Below are positions 15,175 through 24,091 of a stretch of 64,000 nt of DNA, one piece after another. Where the stretch lies: contig JAKSSP010000004.1 in NCBI GenBank assembly GCA_024403035.1, positions 1 through 64,000 of the forward strand, given 5' to 3'. Origin of the DNA: Mogibacterium sp. GTDB taxonomy: Bacteria; Bacillota; Clostridia; Peptostreptococcales; Anaerovoracaceae. The stretch's first letter is position 1, and each line of letters begins with the position of its first letter. The translations under genes were made by a program, and so were the position numbers. The notes beneath the pieces are model-generated. The model saw only the letters and a list, made by a program, of their open reading frames with translations, did not search any database and was not told the DNA's origin.

Positions 15175-16374
15175 ATGAAAGACTTAAAACACATTCACTA
15201 CTACGAGCAGCTTCTGGAACAGACGGCGAACGAGCTCATCCTCAAAGAAAAAGAGGCGGGCGGCGTTGCCGTGGGCTACACATGCTACTATGTTCCGGAG
15301 GTCCTTTTAAATTGCGGGAATGCCTTTTCGATAAGGCTCCGCGCGCCTAACACGGGCTCGCTCGACATAAGTCAGTATTACATGTCGAGCTTCATCTGCG
15401 GATACACCCGCGCTCTGTTTGAGCGCGTATTCGAGGGAGGCATGAACTTCCTCGATTTTTATGCAAGCTCAGATACCTGCCAGCAGATGGTAAGGGTAGT
15501 CGAGAACATAAGGGAGCTAGAGCTCATAAACAATCCGCGCTTTGGCTGGGGCATCATAGACGCGCCGCTGAAGATAAGCCCGCACGGAAACAGGCTGTAC
15601 ACAGAGCAGGTGAGAGATCACATCTTAAAGCCGCTGGCGGAGAACTACGGCGTAGACATTTCGGATGAAGCCGTGCGCGCGGCGGTGCGTGAGCACAACG
15701 AGATCTGCAAAATATTTGAAGAGATCTCGGAGATGCGCAAGGAAGACAATCCGCGCATCACGCCGCGCGAATTCCACATCCTCTGCCTCGTCAGCTATTC
15801 CTGCCCTAACGCGCAGATACTGCCGTATCTAAGGGAGACCCTCGAGGACCTTCGCGCAAGAGAAGCCGACGCAAACAACCGCTGGAGAGCTCGCGTCGTT
15901 GTAGTAGGTTCCGAGCTAGACGATTACGACTTCGATGAGATCATGGAGAATGCGCGCTGCTACGTCGCGGCAGACAGATACTGCTTCGGCTCCATCCCGG
16001 GCCGGCAGCAGATACCATTGACAGACGACGAGCCTGCGCTCGACCAGGTCTGCCGCTATTACCTCGAGACCAACCAGTGCCCGCGCTTCATGTCACATGA
16101 GAAGATACAGCAGAGGCGCGACCTGGTGCGTGACCTTGTCCGCGACTACAGGGCAGACGGCCTGGTCATAGAACAGGCAAAGTTCTGCGACTTCTGGGGC
16201 TATGAACGTACACTCAACACCCAGGTGATGCAGGAGGAATACGGCATCCCGACACTGGGCATCGACCGCGAATACGTGGTCAGAGGATCCGGCCAGCTGG
16301 CCACCCGCATGCAGGCCTTTGTGGAAAGTCTTGAGATCAAGAAAATACAGAAAGGAGGCGGCGCTGATGAATAA
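15175..16374 (+). CDS. 2-hydroxyacyl-CoA dehydratase family subunit (HgdB-like)
   Basis: A 399-residue subunit of the HgdA/HgdB/BcrB-C superfamily, which holds a [4Fe-4S] cluster and performs radical dehydration of 2-hydroxyacyl-CoA. VAVGYTCYYVPEVLLNCGNAF is the family's first conserved block, SSDTCQQM the second with a cluster cysteine, and EQAKFCDFWGY the third. These enzymes serve amino-acid fermentation (glutamate, leucine, phenylalanine). It overlaps the next subunit by 8 bases. No gene for the ATP-dependent activator is in the window. Confidence 0.88.
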   Translation: MKDLKHIHYYEQLLEQTANELILKEKEAGGVAVGYTCYYVPEVLLNCGNAFSIRLRAPNTGSLDISQYYMSSFICGYTRALFERVFEGGMNFLDFYASSDTCQQMVRVVENIRELELINNPRFGWGIIDAPLKISPHGNRLYTEQVRDHILKPLAENYGVDISDEAVRAAVREHNEICKIFEEISEMRKEDNPRITPREFHILCLVSYSCPNAQILPYLRETLEDLRAREADANNRWRARVVVVGSELDDYDFDEIMENARCYVAADRYCFGSIPGRQQIPLTDDEPALDQVCRYYLETNQCPRFMSHEKIQQRRDLVRDLVRDYRADGLVIEQAKFCDFWGYERTLNTQVMQEEYGIPTLGIDREYVVRGSGQLATRMQAFVESLEIKKIQKGGGADE

Positions 16375-17971
16375 AGTTTCTGAAAAGTTGAAAAACTCAG
16401 CATCAAATGCGATAAGTACGCGTGCGCGAATCAAAAAGAAAGGCGCGGCCTCAAACCTGCAGGACAAGACCGCCATACAGAAGCACAGAGAATGGCGCGG
16501 ACCTCAGGACACAGCCTTCGACTACCTTCAGTGGTGCAGGCTCTGGGGGATACTCATAAAATGGGCGGCATCCCATCCGGTGCAGAACGTCAAGGCGGTG
16601 TGGAGATACCGCTGGATGTTCTCATATCTGACAGTGCCGTCATTCTTCGACAGGCTCTGCGAAGGCCAGAGAGGAGCGGGCTTAAGAGGCGCCAGAAACA
16701 ACCTCAACTACCTCGCGAGCGACGTCACAAAAACGCTTACTACCATCTTCAGCGCCGACATGCACCTGCATCCGGGCAGCAAAAAAGCTGAAGAATTGAA
16801 TAAAAAGATCATCTGCGTTGACGAGCTTCTGCCGAATCTTCTCGGCAAGGGTTTCCCCGGCTGCAAGATGATACTATTCCAGGAATACCCGATGTACCTG
16901 CCGTCGCTGATAAACCAGCACAGTCCGGTACATTACATAGAGCAGTCCGAGCTTTACGGGCTGCCGGCCGACGTCTGCCCGCTGCCTTCATTCGAGGCGG
17001 GCCTGGCCATCGAGGACGACTTTCCTAAGATCGGCTGCTGCATGCTGACATCCAACATGCCATGCGATGGGAGCATCATGACCACGATGCTTCAGGAGCG
17101 CCGCATAGACCTGCCGTCGCAGGTCCTGAACGTTCCTCTCCGCTGGAAAGAAGACGAGGTGCAGGATTACGCTGTCGACGAGATAAAGTCCGCGATAGAG
17201 TTCCTTGAAAAGCACACCGGCCAGAAGTTCGACTGGGACGCGCTGGCAGAGGGCTGCGAAATATGGAACAAACAGAACGAGTGCAAGTTCGAGAAGTGGG
17301 ATCTTAACCGCACGGACATACCGCCTCACACAGGCTCATCCGCGTGGCTGTATCGCATATTCGAGCACCAGGCAGTTGCCGGAGAGCCGCTCGCCCTGAA
17401 AAACGACCTCAAGGTAAACAGGATACTCCGCAGACAGGTCGCCGCGGGCAAATGCCCAAAGACCATTCGCCACAGAGCCGTGCTCTGGAACACCCCGTGC
17501 AACAACTATGCCAACTTCAATAACTGGCTTCTCAATTGCTGGGGAATCGAGTCAGTCTGCGAGATGATAGACATCCACGGAACGGATCTCATAGACACAG
17601 GAAGCCGCGAGAGCATGCTGCGCGGCCTTGCGGACCACTACCAGACATCCACCATGCGCGCTCACACGAAAGGCGGCAGCGAGGTCATGCTGGACAGCCT
17701 CTGGGAGAAGTACGAGGAATACAATGCTGACATGATAATCATGTTTGACCAGATCTCATGCAAGGGCGTGGGAGCCATAAACGGACTCTTCGAAGAGGGT
17801 GCCATGAAGCGAGGCATACCGATGGTCCGCGTAAGGCAGGACCTGATGGATCCGACCTCTATAACACGCCGCGAGATGAGAAACGATGTAAACGTATTCA
17901 TGCAGAGCGTCATGAACGAGGAGCCGGTGGATCCGTCGCTGGTTGAATTCGACGATGATCAGAGCTGGTAG
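16367..17971 (+). CDS. 2-hydroxyacyl-CoA dehydratase family subunit (HgdA-like)
   Basis: A 534-residue second subunit, starting at ATG 16367 where GGAGGCGG gives the ribosome binding site; an earlier in-frame start at 16319 would lie deep in the preceding gene. Family blocks are visible: CKMILFQEYPMYLPSLINQ, GCCMLTSNMPCDG, LWNTPCNNYANF, and IIMFDQISCKGVGAINGL near the C-terminus. It is longer than most subunits of this family by roughly a hundred residues, with a basic N-terminal extension. It should form the dehydratase heterodimer with the preceding product. Confidence 0.86.
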   Translation: MNKVSEKLKNSASNAISTRARIKKKGAASNLQDKTAIQKHREWRGPQDTAFDYLQWCRLWGILIKWAASHPVQNVKAVWRYRWMFSYLTVPSFFDRLCEGQRGAGLRGARNNLNYLASDVTKTLTTIFSADMHLHPGSKKAEELNKKIICVDELLPNLLGKGFPGCKMILFQEYPMYLPSLINQHSPVHYIEQSELYGLPADVCPLPSFEAGLAIEDDFPKIGCCMLTSNMPCDGSIMTTMLQERRIDLPSQVLNVPLRWKEDEVQDYAVDEIKSAIEFLEKHTGQKFDWDALAEGCEIWNKQNECKFEKWDLNRTDIPPHTGSSAWLYRIFEHQAVAGEPLALKNDLKVNRILRRQVAAGKCPKTIRHRAVLWNTPCNNYANFNNWLLNCWGIESVCEMIDIHGTDLIDTGSRESMLRGLADHYQTSTMRAHTKGGSEVMLDSLWEKYEEYNADMIIMFDQISCKGVGAINGLFEEGAMKRGIPMVRVRQDLMDPTSITRREMRNDVNVFMQSVMNEEPVDPSLVEFDDDQSW

Positions 17972-17983
17972 GAGGGACATAAG

Positions 17984-18139
17984 ATGAAAGCACTTAAGAT
18001 ACTAATTGGCGCGTCAGCAGCGTTCTTTGCTCTGACCGCAGCAATATACTGGTTCAATCTTGACACTAAGGCGGTCAAGCTGATCGAGAAGCCGATGATG
18101 AAGCACTACGACAGCATGCCGCGTGACAGCAGGCTCTAG
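17984..18139 (+). CDS. 51-residue single-span membrane peptide
   Basis: The frame begins MKALKILIGASAAFFALTAA, one membrane helix with a basic start, and continues as a charged soluble tail ending MPRDSRL. GGAGGG at 17971-17976 lies eight bases before the ATG and directly after the dehydratase stop, so it is in the same operon. Function unknown; the tight spacing suggests a partner of the dehydratase operon or a general small membrane protein. Confidence 0.7.
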   Translation: MKALKILIGASAAFFALTAAIYWFNLDTKAVKLIEKPMMKHYDSMPRDSRL

Positions 18140-18160
18140 CAAAAGCGGGAGGAAGAGATC

Positions 18161-18196
18161 ATGAACTACGAATCAAAGGGAGAAGAAATAGTTTAG
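18161..18196 (+). pseudogene. 11-codon frame with good ribosome binding site
   Basis: GGAGGAAGAG is followed eight bases or so later by an ATG and MNYESKGEEIV, then stop. It looks like the first residues of a longer gene, possibly a PTS IIB-type protein, left by deletion. This identity is a guess from eleven residues. Confidence 0.25.
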
Positions 18197-18206
18197 AAAG
18201 CAGGGT

Positions 18207-19124
18207 ATGGACGAGAGGAAAGAGGAAAGAAAAGGAATAAGCAGGGGACTGGCGCAGGCGCTTATAGTGCTTCAGTGCATCGTCTACGGCTTCGGCGATC
18301 CGATCTCAAAGATCGCGTTCGATGTCGTGCCTGTATATGCGATGATGACAGTGCGCTATTCGACCGCTTTTGCGGTATGCTTTCTGCTGTTCCATAAACG
18401 GATAATAAAGACGGTAAGGACCGTGCCTCTCAGAGTCTGGCTTATCCCGGGGCTGTGCATTGGCATGAACTACCTTCTTAACAACGTGGCGCTTTCGATG
18501 ACTGAGGCAACATCGGTCGCATTCCTTCGGTCGATGTCGGTCATATTCACGCCTGCTCTCGCATTCCTGATGTTCAGGAAAAGGTATAGCTGGCAGCAGC
18601 TGCTGGCGCAGATACTCGTGCTGCCGGGCATCTACCTTCTGTGTGTGAAGGGCGGACTCTCCGTCTTCGGCGCCGGCGAAGTGATAGCTCTGGTCGCGGC
18701 CATGCTGGCAGCCACAACTCTGGTGCTCAGCGGCAAATATCTTGAGCAGGTGGACCCGATCAGCCTTACGGCTCTGATGGGCGGCTGCTCGGCGCTGCTG
18801 GCATTCATCGGATGCGTCATCTTTGAAGGGGCGCGCATCGACATGTCAGTAGCGGACGCAAAGGTCTGGGGCATCATCCTTTACCTCGCGATACTCTGCA
18901 CCTTCCTCGGCTATCTTATGCAGAACCTTGCGCTGACCGGCATATCGGAAAGGTCGGTCTCTCTCATACAGAGCCTGTGCCCTGTGATGACGGCTATCTT
19001 CTCGCTGATCCTTCTGGGAGAGCGTCTGTCGACAGCCGGCATAATAGGCGCGGCAATAATAATCCTCTGTTCACTATCTGAGGCATGGAACTGGAAAAGC
19101 TCATCGAACGATCAAGAAGAATAG
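18207..19124 (+). CDS. EamA/DMT-family transporter
   Basis: A 305-residue membrane protein with ten hydrophobic segments in two five-helix EamA repeats, each rich in Gly, Ala and Leu. YGFGDPISKIAFD at the start of helix 1 and NNVALSMTEATSVAFLRSM in the first repeat are typical of drug/metabolite transporters that export amino acids or metabolites. The 3' end overlaps the sirtuin gene by 40 bases in another frame. Its substrate is unknown. Two more EamA proteins are in the window (53073 and 60843). Confidence 0.9.
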   Translation: MDERKEERKGISRGLAQALIVLQCIVYGFGDPISKIAFDVVPVYAMMTVRYSTAFAVCFLLFHKRIIKTVRTVPLRVWLIPGLCIGMNYLLNNVALSMTEATSVAFLRSMSVIFTPALAFLMFRKRYSWQQLLAQILVLPGIYLLCVKGGLSVFGAGEVIALVAAMLAATTLVLSGKYLEQVDPISLTALMGGCSALLAFIGCVIFEGARIDMSVADAKVWGIILYLAILCTFLGYLMQNLALTGISERSVSLIQSLCPVMTAIFSLILLGERLSTAGIIGAAIIILCSLSEAWNWKSSSNDQEE

Positions 19125-19858
19125 TGTTCTTTGGCGGGGCAGGAGTCTCGACCGCGAGTGGGATCCCGGATTTTCGGTCCGCGGACGGCCTGTATTCGAT
19201 CAGCGCTGCAGGCGACGGATCAAAGAAAACGGATGGCGAGAGGCTTGGGCCCTCGCCTGAAGACATTTTGAGCGCGACTTACTTTGCCCTGCACACAAAG
19301 GAGTTCTACGATTTCTACCGCAGGCACATGGTCTATCCGGACGCGAAGCCGAACGCGTGCCACAGGTATCTTTATGAGCTTGAAAAGCAGGACAAACTTC
19401 GCGCAATCGTGACACAGAACATAGACGGCCTTCATAAGAAGGCCGGCAATAAGCGGGTGTACGAGCTCCACGGCAGCATATACGAAAACTACTGCGTGCA
19501 GTGCGAGACAGAGTACCCGCTTGAAAAGATAATGGAAACGGGCGGCGTGCCGAGGTGCGACAGATGCGGCGGGATCATCAAGCCGTGGGTCGTGCTCTAC
19601 GGAGAGGCGCCGGATAAATATACGATGATAGGGGCGTGCCGGGAGATATCCGGCGCAGACCTTATGATAGTCGCGGGGACTTCGCTGTCGGTAGAGCCGG
19701 CAGCATCGCTGATAGAATACTTCAGCGGAAAGGACCTCGTGGTAATAAACAAGGAAGCAACGCTGGCAGATGAGAAAGCGTCGCTGGTAATAAGAGATGA
19801 TGTAGCTGGCGTGTTTGAAGCGCTCGCAATAAAAGAGAAAGAGAAGCACCAAGCCTGA
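19085..19858 (+). CDS. Sir2-family NAD-dependent protein deacetylase
   Basis: A 257-residue sirtuin. VFFGGAGVSTASGIPDFRS binds NAD, TQNIDGLH and YELHGSIYENYC hold the catalytic histidine, and two CxxC pairs (YCVQCE and CDRCGG) bind the structural zinc. GTSLSVEPAASL and VVINKE complete the Rossmann part. It removes acyl groups from lysines using NAD. The gene starts 40 bases inside the end of the transporter gene, so translation may be coupled. Confidence 0.96.
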   Translation: MELEKLIERSRRIVFFGGAGVSTASGIPDFRSADGLYSISAAGDGSKKTDGERLGPSPEDILSATYFALHTKEFYDFYRRHMVYPDAKPNACHRYLYELEKQDKLRAIVTQNIDGLHKKAGNKRVYELHGSIYENYCVQCETEYPLEKIMETGGVPRCDRCGGIIKPWVVLYGEAPDKYTMIGACREISGADLMIVAGTSLSVEPAASLIEYFSGKDLVVINKEATLADEKASLVIRDDVAGVFEALAIKEKEKHQA

Positions 19859-19894
19859 TAACGGGCAAAAGGCTTTTAGATTAGGGGATCCGAA

Positions 19895-20149
19895 ATGGGT
19901 ATTATTGCCGGATTTATGGTTCCGCACCCTCCTATGATCGTTCCTGACATAGGAAGAGGAAGCGAGGCGCAGGTAGAGGAAACGACAAGGGCATACGAGA
20001 GAGTCGCGGATGAGATCGCGCTTCACATCTCGAGATTCTTCCCGCGCTTCAACATGACAGACCGAGACGCAACAAGTGTAAAACACATATACCATCTCGC
20101 AGACATAGCCCGCGAGCAGCTCACATACGTATACACCGGTAACTGCTAG
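19895..20149 (+). pseudogene. Fossil fusion: AmmeMemoRadiSam dioxygenase start joined to AmrS end
   Basis: The 84-residue frame has two unlike halves. Residues 1-43, beginning MGIIAGFMVPHPPMIVPDIG, match the start of the class III extradiol-dioxygenase-like protein of the AmmeMemoRadiSam system. Residues 45-84, with HISRFFPRFNMTDRDATSV and YVYTGNC, match the late part of the radical-SAM enzyme AmrS (HxTRxxP then TP, and VYxGN). In genomes with this system the two genes are neighbours, so one deletion removing the end of the first gene and most of the second would give this in-frame joint. It has no active site of either enzyme. Confidence 0.72.
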
Positions 20150-20214
20150 ATTGGCTTCAGCACCAACAAGCATGCCTGCAAATAAAAGGGACTTAACAAC
20201 AAAGGGTAAAGGAC

Positions 20215-20991
20215 TTGAACAAATTCACAAAGAAAGACATACTGGCGGCATTCAAAACATCATCGCCTATAATAGTGACCTTCCTGGTGCTAGGATCAGG
20301 CTACGGCCTGCTGATGCAAAGCCACGGCTACGGACCGTTCTGGTCGCTGATATCCGGGATAATCATCTTCAGCGGGACCGCTCAGTTTGTAAGCGTCACC
20401 ATGCTTACGAGCGGCTCGATCCTCATGGCCGGACTGACATCCCTCATGATATCCGTCCGCCATATATTCTTCAGCATCTCCATGATAGGCCGCTACAGCA
20501 GCGAGGGACGCCGCAAGCCATACCTCTACTATGCTCTCTGCGATGAGTCCTACGCGATGCTAAGTAAAGATGACGGCCCTGAAGGAGTAAACGTCAGCAA
20601 TTACAGACTGCTCGTGACACTCTTTGACCAGAGCGCCTGGGTGATCGGATCTGTCCTCGGAGGCTGGATAGGCACCTTGCTCACCTTCGATTCGACAGGC
20701 ATCGACTTTGCCATGACGGCTCTGTTCACGACAGTCTTCATCCAGCAGTGGCTGGACAACAAGCAGCATCTCCCGGCGATCCTCGGAGTAGCAGCGACGC
20801 TTGCGTGCCGCCTCATCTTCGGAAGCGACATCTTCCTCATCCCTGCGATGATCATAATCATTGGCGTGCTCACCGCCGCCCGCAGCCGTATCGAACCAGC
20901 GGCATCAGAGACTGCAACAGCACTCGCAGCAACCGAAAGCACGACAGATTCCGCGGCACCAAACACAACGGGAGGTGACGCCAATGACTGA
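20215..20991 (+). CDS. azlC: AzlC branched-chain amino acid exporter subunit
   Basis: A 258-residue membrane protein. SSPIIVTFLVLGSGYGLLMQ and the block FSGTAQFVSVTML, followed by SVRHIFFSISM, are the hallmarks of AzlC (the F-x-G-x-x-Q and R-H motifs). The start is TTG at 20215 after AAAGGG. The last 50 residues are a hydrophilic Ala/Thr/Ser-rich tail. It works with AzlD, which overlaps it by 8 bases, to export leucine, isoleucine and valine analogues. Confidence 0.95.
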   Translation: MNKFTKKDILAAFKTSSPIIVTFLVLGSGYGLLMQSHGYGPFWSLISGIIIFSGTAQFVSVTMLTSGSILMAGLTSLMISVRHIFFSISMIGRYSSEGRRKPYLYYALCDESYAMLSKDDGPEGVNVSNYRLLVTLFDQSAWVIGSVLGGWIGTLLTFDSTGIDFAMTALFTTVFIQQWLDNKQHLPAILGVAATLACRLIFGSDIFLIPAMIIIIGVLTAARSRIEPAASETATALAATESTTDSAAPNTTGGDAND

Positions 20992-21313
20992 TTACAGACA
21001 CGCGATGATAGTCATCATAGTCATGGGCCTCGCCGTCTTCTCGACAAGGATAGTGCCGGTGCTCATCTTCGGAAGAGGAGAAAAGGTACCTGAATTCATT
21101 CTCTACCTCGGACGCGTGGTGCCGTATACCGCAATGGGACTTCTCATAGTCTACTGTCTCAGAGACACACCGGTCCTCGAAGCGCCGCACGGCCTCCCGG
21201 AGCTGATCTCACTCGCAGTGGTCACAACTACATACCTCTGGAAACGCAACACCATCCTGAGCGTGGTGATCGGCACAGCGTTATACATGTTCTTAGTACA
21301 GTCGGTATTTTAA
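20984..21313 (+). CDS. azlD: AzlD branched-chain amino acid exporter subunit
   Basis: A 109-residue partner of AzlC with four hydrophobic segments; TRIVPVLIF and YLGRVVPYTAMGLLIVY are typical AzlD. GGGAGGTGA before ATG 20984 fixes the start inside the end of azlC; the upstream open frame is the azlC shadow. Export of branched-chain amino acids fits an amino-acid fermenter. Confidence 0.94.
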   Translation: MTDYRHAMIVIIVMGLAVFSTRIVPVLIFGRGEKVPEFILYLGRVVPYTAMGLLIVYCLRDTPVLEAPHGLPELISLAVVTTTYLWKRNTILSVVIGTALYMFLVQSVF

Positions 21314-21352
21314 ATCGCCGCAACCGGCATCAAACAAATACCGCCGCACTCG

Positions 21353-21361
21353 TGCTATAAT
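21353..21361 (+). promoter_or_regulatory. Extended -10 promoter
   Basis: TGC followed by a perfect TATAAT (21356-21361) makes a strong extended -10 element 31 bases before the HD gene. There is no good -35. Confidence 0.6.
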
Positions 21362-21391
21362 AGGAACGAACAAACTGAAAGGGGACTAAAA

Positions 21392-21961
21392 ATGCTTACA
21401 CTTGAAAGGGCTAAAGAACTCAACGATTCCGTCGTGACAGAAGAACACCTTCGCATCCACGCGCTCAACGTAATGGCAGCTATGGGAGCCATGGCCGAAC
21501 ACTTCGGCGAAGACAAAGAGCACTGGATGGCAGTAGGCTACCTTCACGACTACGACTACGAACAATATCCTGAAGAGCACCTTCTCCACACCGAGAAGCC
21601 GCTGCTCGACGCAGGGGTAGACCCTGCCGATGTCCGCGCCATTCTTGCGCACGGCTATGGTCTTATCAACGATGTAGAGCCGATCACCAACATGGAAAAA
21701 TCACTCTTCACCGTCGACGAGCTGACCGGCATCATCCAGGCTTACGGCCGCCTCCGCGCAGAAGGCATCATCGGCATGCAGGCAAAAGGCCTCATCAAGC
21801 GCTTCAAGGACAAACGCTTCGCCGCCAAATGCTACCGCGAAGTCATACTCAAAGGCTGCGAGATGCTCGGCATGGAACTTCGCGACGTCGCGGAGATCTG
21901 CATCAGAGGCATGGAAGAGCACGCTGAAGAGATCGGCCTCGCAGGCACACCTGCAGAGTAA
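21392..21961 (+). CDS. HD-domain metal-dependent phosphohydrolase
   Basis: A 189-residue HD-superfamily protein. HIHALNVMAAMGAMAEHF supplies the first histidine, MAVGYLHDYDYE the HD pair, and LAHGY a further ligand. These hydrolases cleave phosphate esters of nucleotides; this class (HDIG-type, predicted) is uncharacterised. AAGGGG precedes the ATG and an extended -10 promoter lies just upstream. It may be transcribed with the membrane protein 48 bases downstream. Confidence 0.88.
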   Translation: MLTLERAKELNDSVVTEEHLRIHALNVMAAMGAMAEHFGEDKEHWMAVGYLHDYDYEQYPEEHLLHTEKPLLDAGVDPADVRAILAHGYGLINDVEPITNMEKSLFTVDELTGIIQAYGRLRAEGIIGMQAKGLIKRFKDKRFAAKCYREVILKGCEMLGMELRDVAEICIRGMEEHAEEIGLAGTPAE

Positions 21962-22009
21962 ATAAACCGTCCGAGAAACCCACATTCGAGGTTCACAGAA
22001 AGGCACAAA

Positions 22010-22645
22010 ATGAAAATCACTCCAAAAGGCATAGGCTGGCTCATCTTCGGAGTCATCGTATGCGCATCGGCAACAGAAGCAATAGGGATAATCTCAGCAC
22101 TCAGCACTATAGCGCTGGGACTCGTCTTCATCCTCATCTACGTGATGGAGCAGTTCTTCAAGCCACGCGGCCTGGGCTGGTACATACTTGGCGGCATGCT
22201 GCTCGCTTTCTGCATCGAGTCCGGCGCCAATTCCGACACGCTGATCGCGGCTGTATTAGGCTTCGCGAGCCTGCTGTGGTTCTATTACAGAAACAGAGAA
22301 GTACTCGATTACATGTTTTCAGGCATGACCACAGATGAGATAGACGACTTCAGCTACGTAGACGAAGATACCTTCCCTGAGCCTGATGCCTATGCAACAG
22401 TAGAAAAAGTGGTAGAGGAAACAGTCGAAACCGACATCGATGTGGTTGAAGAAGAGGCACCGGCTGAGCCGGCCAAAACCAAAGCATCTTCATCTCAAAC
22501 AAACAAATCCAAGTCGGCTTCGTCCAAACCAGCTGCTTCAAAAGCTGCCGAATCCAAGCCGACTCTCCAGACCTACCCACCGGAAGGCCCTGAGGAACCA
22601 ATAGTTGAATTTGAATTGACTGATTCTGACAAAAAACCCGAATAA
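22010..22645 (+). CDS. Membrane protein with low-complexity acidic/Lys-Ser tail
   Basis: The 211-residue protein has three to four hydrophobic segments in its first 90 residues (WLIFGVIVCASATEA, TIALGLVFILIYVM, LGGMLLAFCIE, LIAAVLGFASLLWF). The remaining 120 residues are hydrophilic: an acidic, Glu/Val-rich stretch, a KTKASSSQTNKSKSASSK-like low-complexity segment and a proline-containing end. No domain is recognised in the tail. It may be a membrane anchor with a disordered cytoplasmic part. It lies between the HD gene and the CCA-adding enzyme gene. Confidence 0.7.
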   Translation: MKITPKGIGWLIFGVIVCASATEAIGIISALSTIALGLVFILIYVMEQFFKPRGLGWYILGGMLLAFCIESGANSDTLIAAVLGFASLLWFYYRNREVLDYMFSGMTTDEIDDFSYVDEDTFPEPDAYATVEKVVEETVETDIDVVEEEAPAEPAKTKASSSQTNKSKSASSKPAASKAAESKPTLQTYPPEGPEEPIVEFELTDSDKKPE

Positions 22646-22666
22646 CTAAAAAGGTATATAACAATT

Positions 22667-24013
22667 TTGGCAAGCATAGCAGAAAGAATAGCAAAAGAAG
22701 TCAATAACGCCGGCGGAAGAACCTTCTACGTCGGCGGTTTTGTACGCGACAAACTGCTTGGAATAGATAATAAGGACGTGGATATAGAGGTGCATGGCAT
22801 AAAGCCGGATGCACTCTACCGCATACTTGAAAAGGTAGGGGACCCTATAACCTTCGGCAAAAGCTTCGGAGTCTTTGCGCTCAGAAAAGAGAACCTGGAC
22901 ATAGCCATGCCGCGCCGCGAGCATGCGACAGGAAGAGGGCACAGGGACTTTGAGATAGATGTGGATCCGTTTATTGGGACAGAAGGCGCAGCGAGACGGC
23001 GTGACTTTACGATCAATTCTATAATGCAGGATGTGCTGACAGGCGAGATAGTAGACCACTTTAATGGCCGCGAAGATCTTGCCAATAAAGTCATCAGGCA
23101 TATCGACCCTGAGACGTTCATAGAAGATCCGCTCAGGGTCCTGCGCGGCGCGCAGTTCGCATCACGCTTCAATTTCACAATCGCGCCTGACACCATAGAA
23201 CTCTGCCGCGGTATAGACCTTTCCACGCTTTCAAAAGAGCGCGTGGAAGAAGAACTGAAAAAGGCCCTTCTCAAAGCAGACAAGCCTTCGATCTTCTTTG
23301 AAGAGCTCCGCAAAATGGATCAGCTGCATACATGGTTTCCGGAGCTCGAACTTCTGATTAACCTCGAGCAGGATCCAATCTATCATCCGGAAGGTGATGT
23401 CTGGACGCATACGATGGAAGTGCTCGACCGGGCAGCTTCAATGCGCGACAAAGCATCCGATCCGTATAACTTCATGCTGCTTGCACTCACACATGATCTT
23501 GGCAAGGCCATGACCACAGCGGAAAAAAACGGACGTATCCATGCATACGAACATGAGATAAAAGGTATGCCGCTGGTAGAGAGTTTCATAAAACGTCTCA
23601 CCAACGAAAGGGATGTGATCTCGTACCTGAAGAACATGGTGCCGCTTCACATGAGACCTAACGTATCTGCCTACTCTAAGCCGGGCATTAAATCCACCAA
23701 CAGGATGTTTGATGAGGCGACTGCACCTGAAGATCTCATATGGTTTGCCGCAGCCGACAGGCCGGTCTTTTCCGGCTCTGATGAATTCTCAGGCGACAGC
23801 GAGTTTCTGTTCGGTAGGCTTCGTGTCTTTGAAGAGACCATGGCGAAGCCGCATGTCACGGGCCGCGACCTCATCGATGCCGGCATCAAGCCGGGAGATG
23901 ATTTCACGGAAATACTCGCTTACGCCCACAAACTCAGACTGGCCGGCATCGACAAGGCCCCGGCCCTCAAGCAGACCCTTGCCTATGCCCGCAAACTTCG
24001 AAAAAAGTCTTGA
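22667..24013 (+). CDS. cca: CCA-adding tRNA nucleotidyltransferase with HD domain
   Basis: A 448-residue polymerase-beta-family enzyme that adds or repairs the 3' CCA of tRNA. YVGGFVRDKLLG and KDVDIEVHG are the nucleotidyltransferase motifs (GGxVRD and DxD), RRRDFTINSIM follows, and FIEDPLRVLRGAQFASRF is the nucleotide-selecting block. A C-terminal HD domain is present (LALTHDLGKA). The start is TTG 22667. A terminator follows at 24092. The tRNA gene in this window encodes its own CCA, so the role here may be repair. Confidence 0.93.
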   Translation: MASIAERIAKEVNNAGGRTFYVGGFVRDKLLGIDNKDVDIEVHGIKPDALYRILEKVGDPITFGKSFGVFALRKENLDIAMPRREHATGRGHRDFEIDVDPFIGTEGAARRRDFTINSIMQDVLTGEIVDHFNGREDLANKVIRHIDPETFIEDPLRVLRGAQFASRFNFTIAPDTIELCRGIDLSTLSKERVEEELKKALLKADKPSIFFEELRKMDQLHTWFPELELLINLEQDPIYHPEGDVWTHTMEVLDRAASMRDKASDPYNFMLLALTHDLGKAMTTAEKNGRIHAYEHEIKGMPLVESFIKRLTNERDVISYLKNMVPLHMRPNVSAYSKPGIKSTNRMFDEATAPEDLIWFAAADRPVFSGSDEFSGDSEFLFGRLRVFEETMAKPHVTGRDLIDAGIKPGDDFTEILAYAHKLRLAGIDKAPALKQTLAYARKLRKKS

Positions 24014-24091
24014 AGCCTTTTGCTGTGTTGAATAAAATTGAGCCGTGAAGGGCATCGATCGTCATCGACTAACTCGACCGGTATTTTGGTC

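Noticed and set aside
19220..20173. Long minus-strand open frame opposite the sirtuin and the AmmeMemo relic
   Set aside because: It is antisense to a well-recognised sirtuin, has no ribosome binding site and its translation resembles no protein. It is a codon-bias shadow.
20151..20546. 131-codon plus-strand open frame before azlC
   Set aside because: Out-of-frame shadow of azlC with basic, low-hydrophobicity translation.
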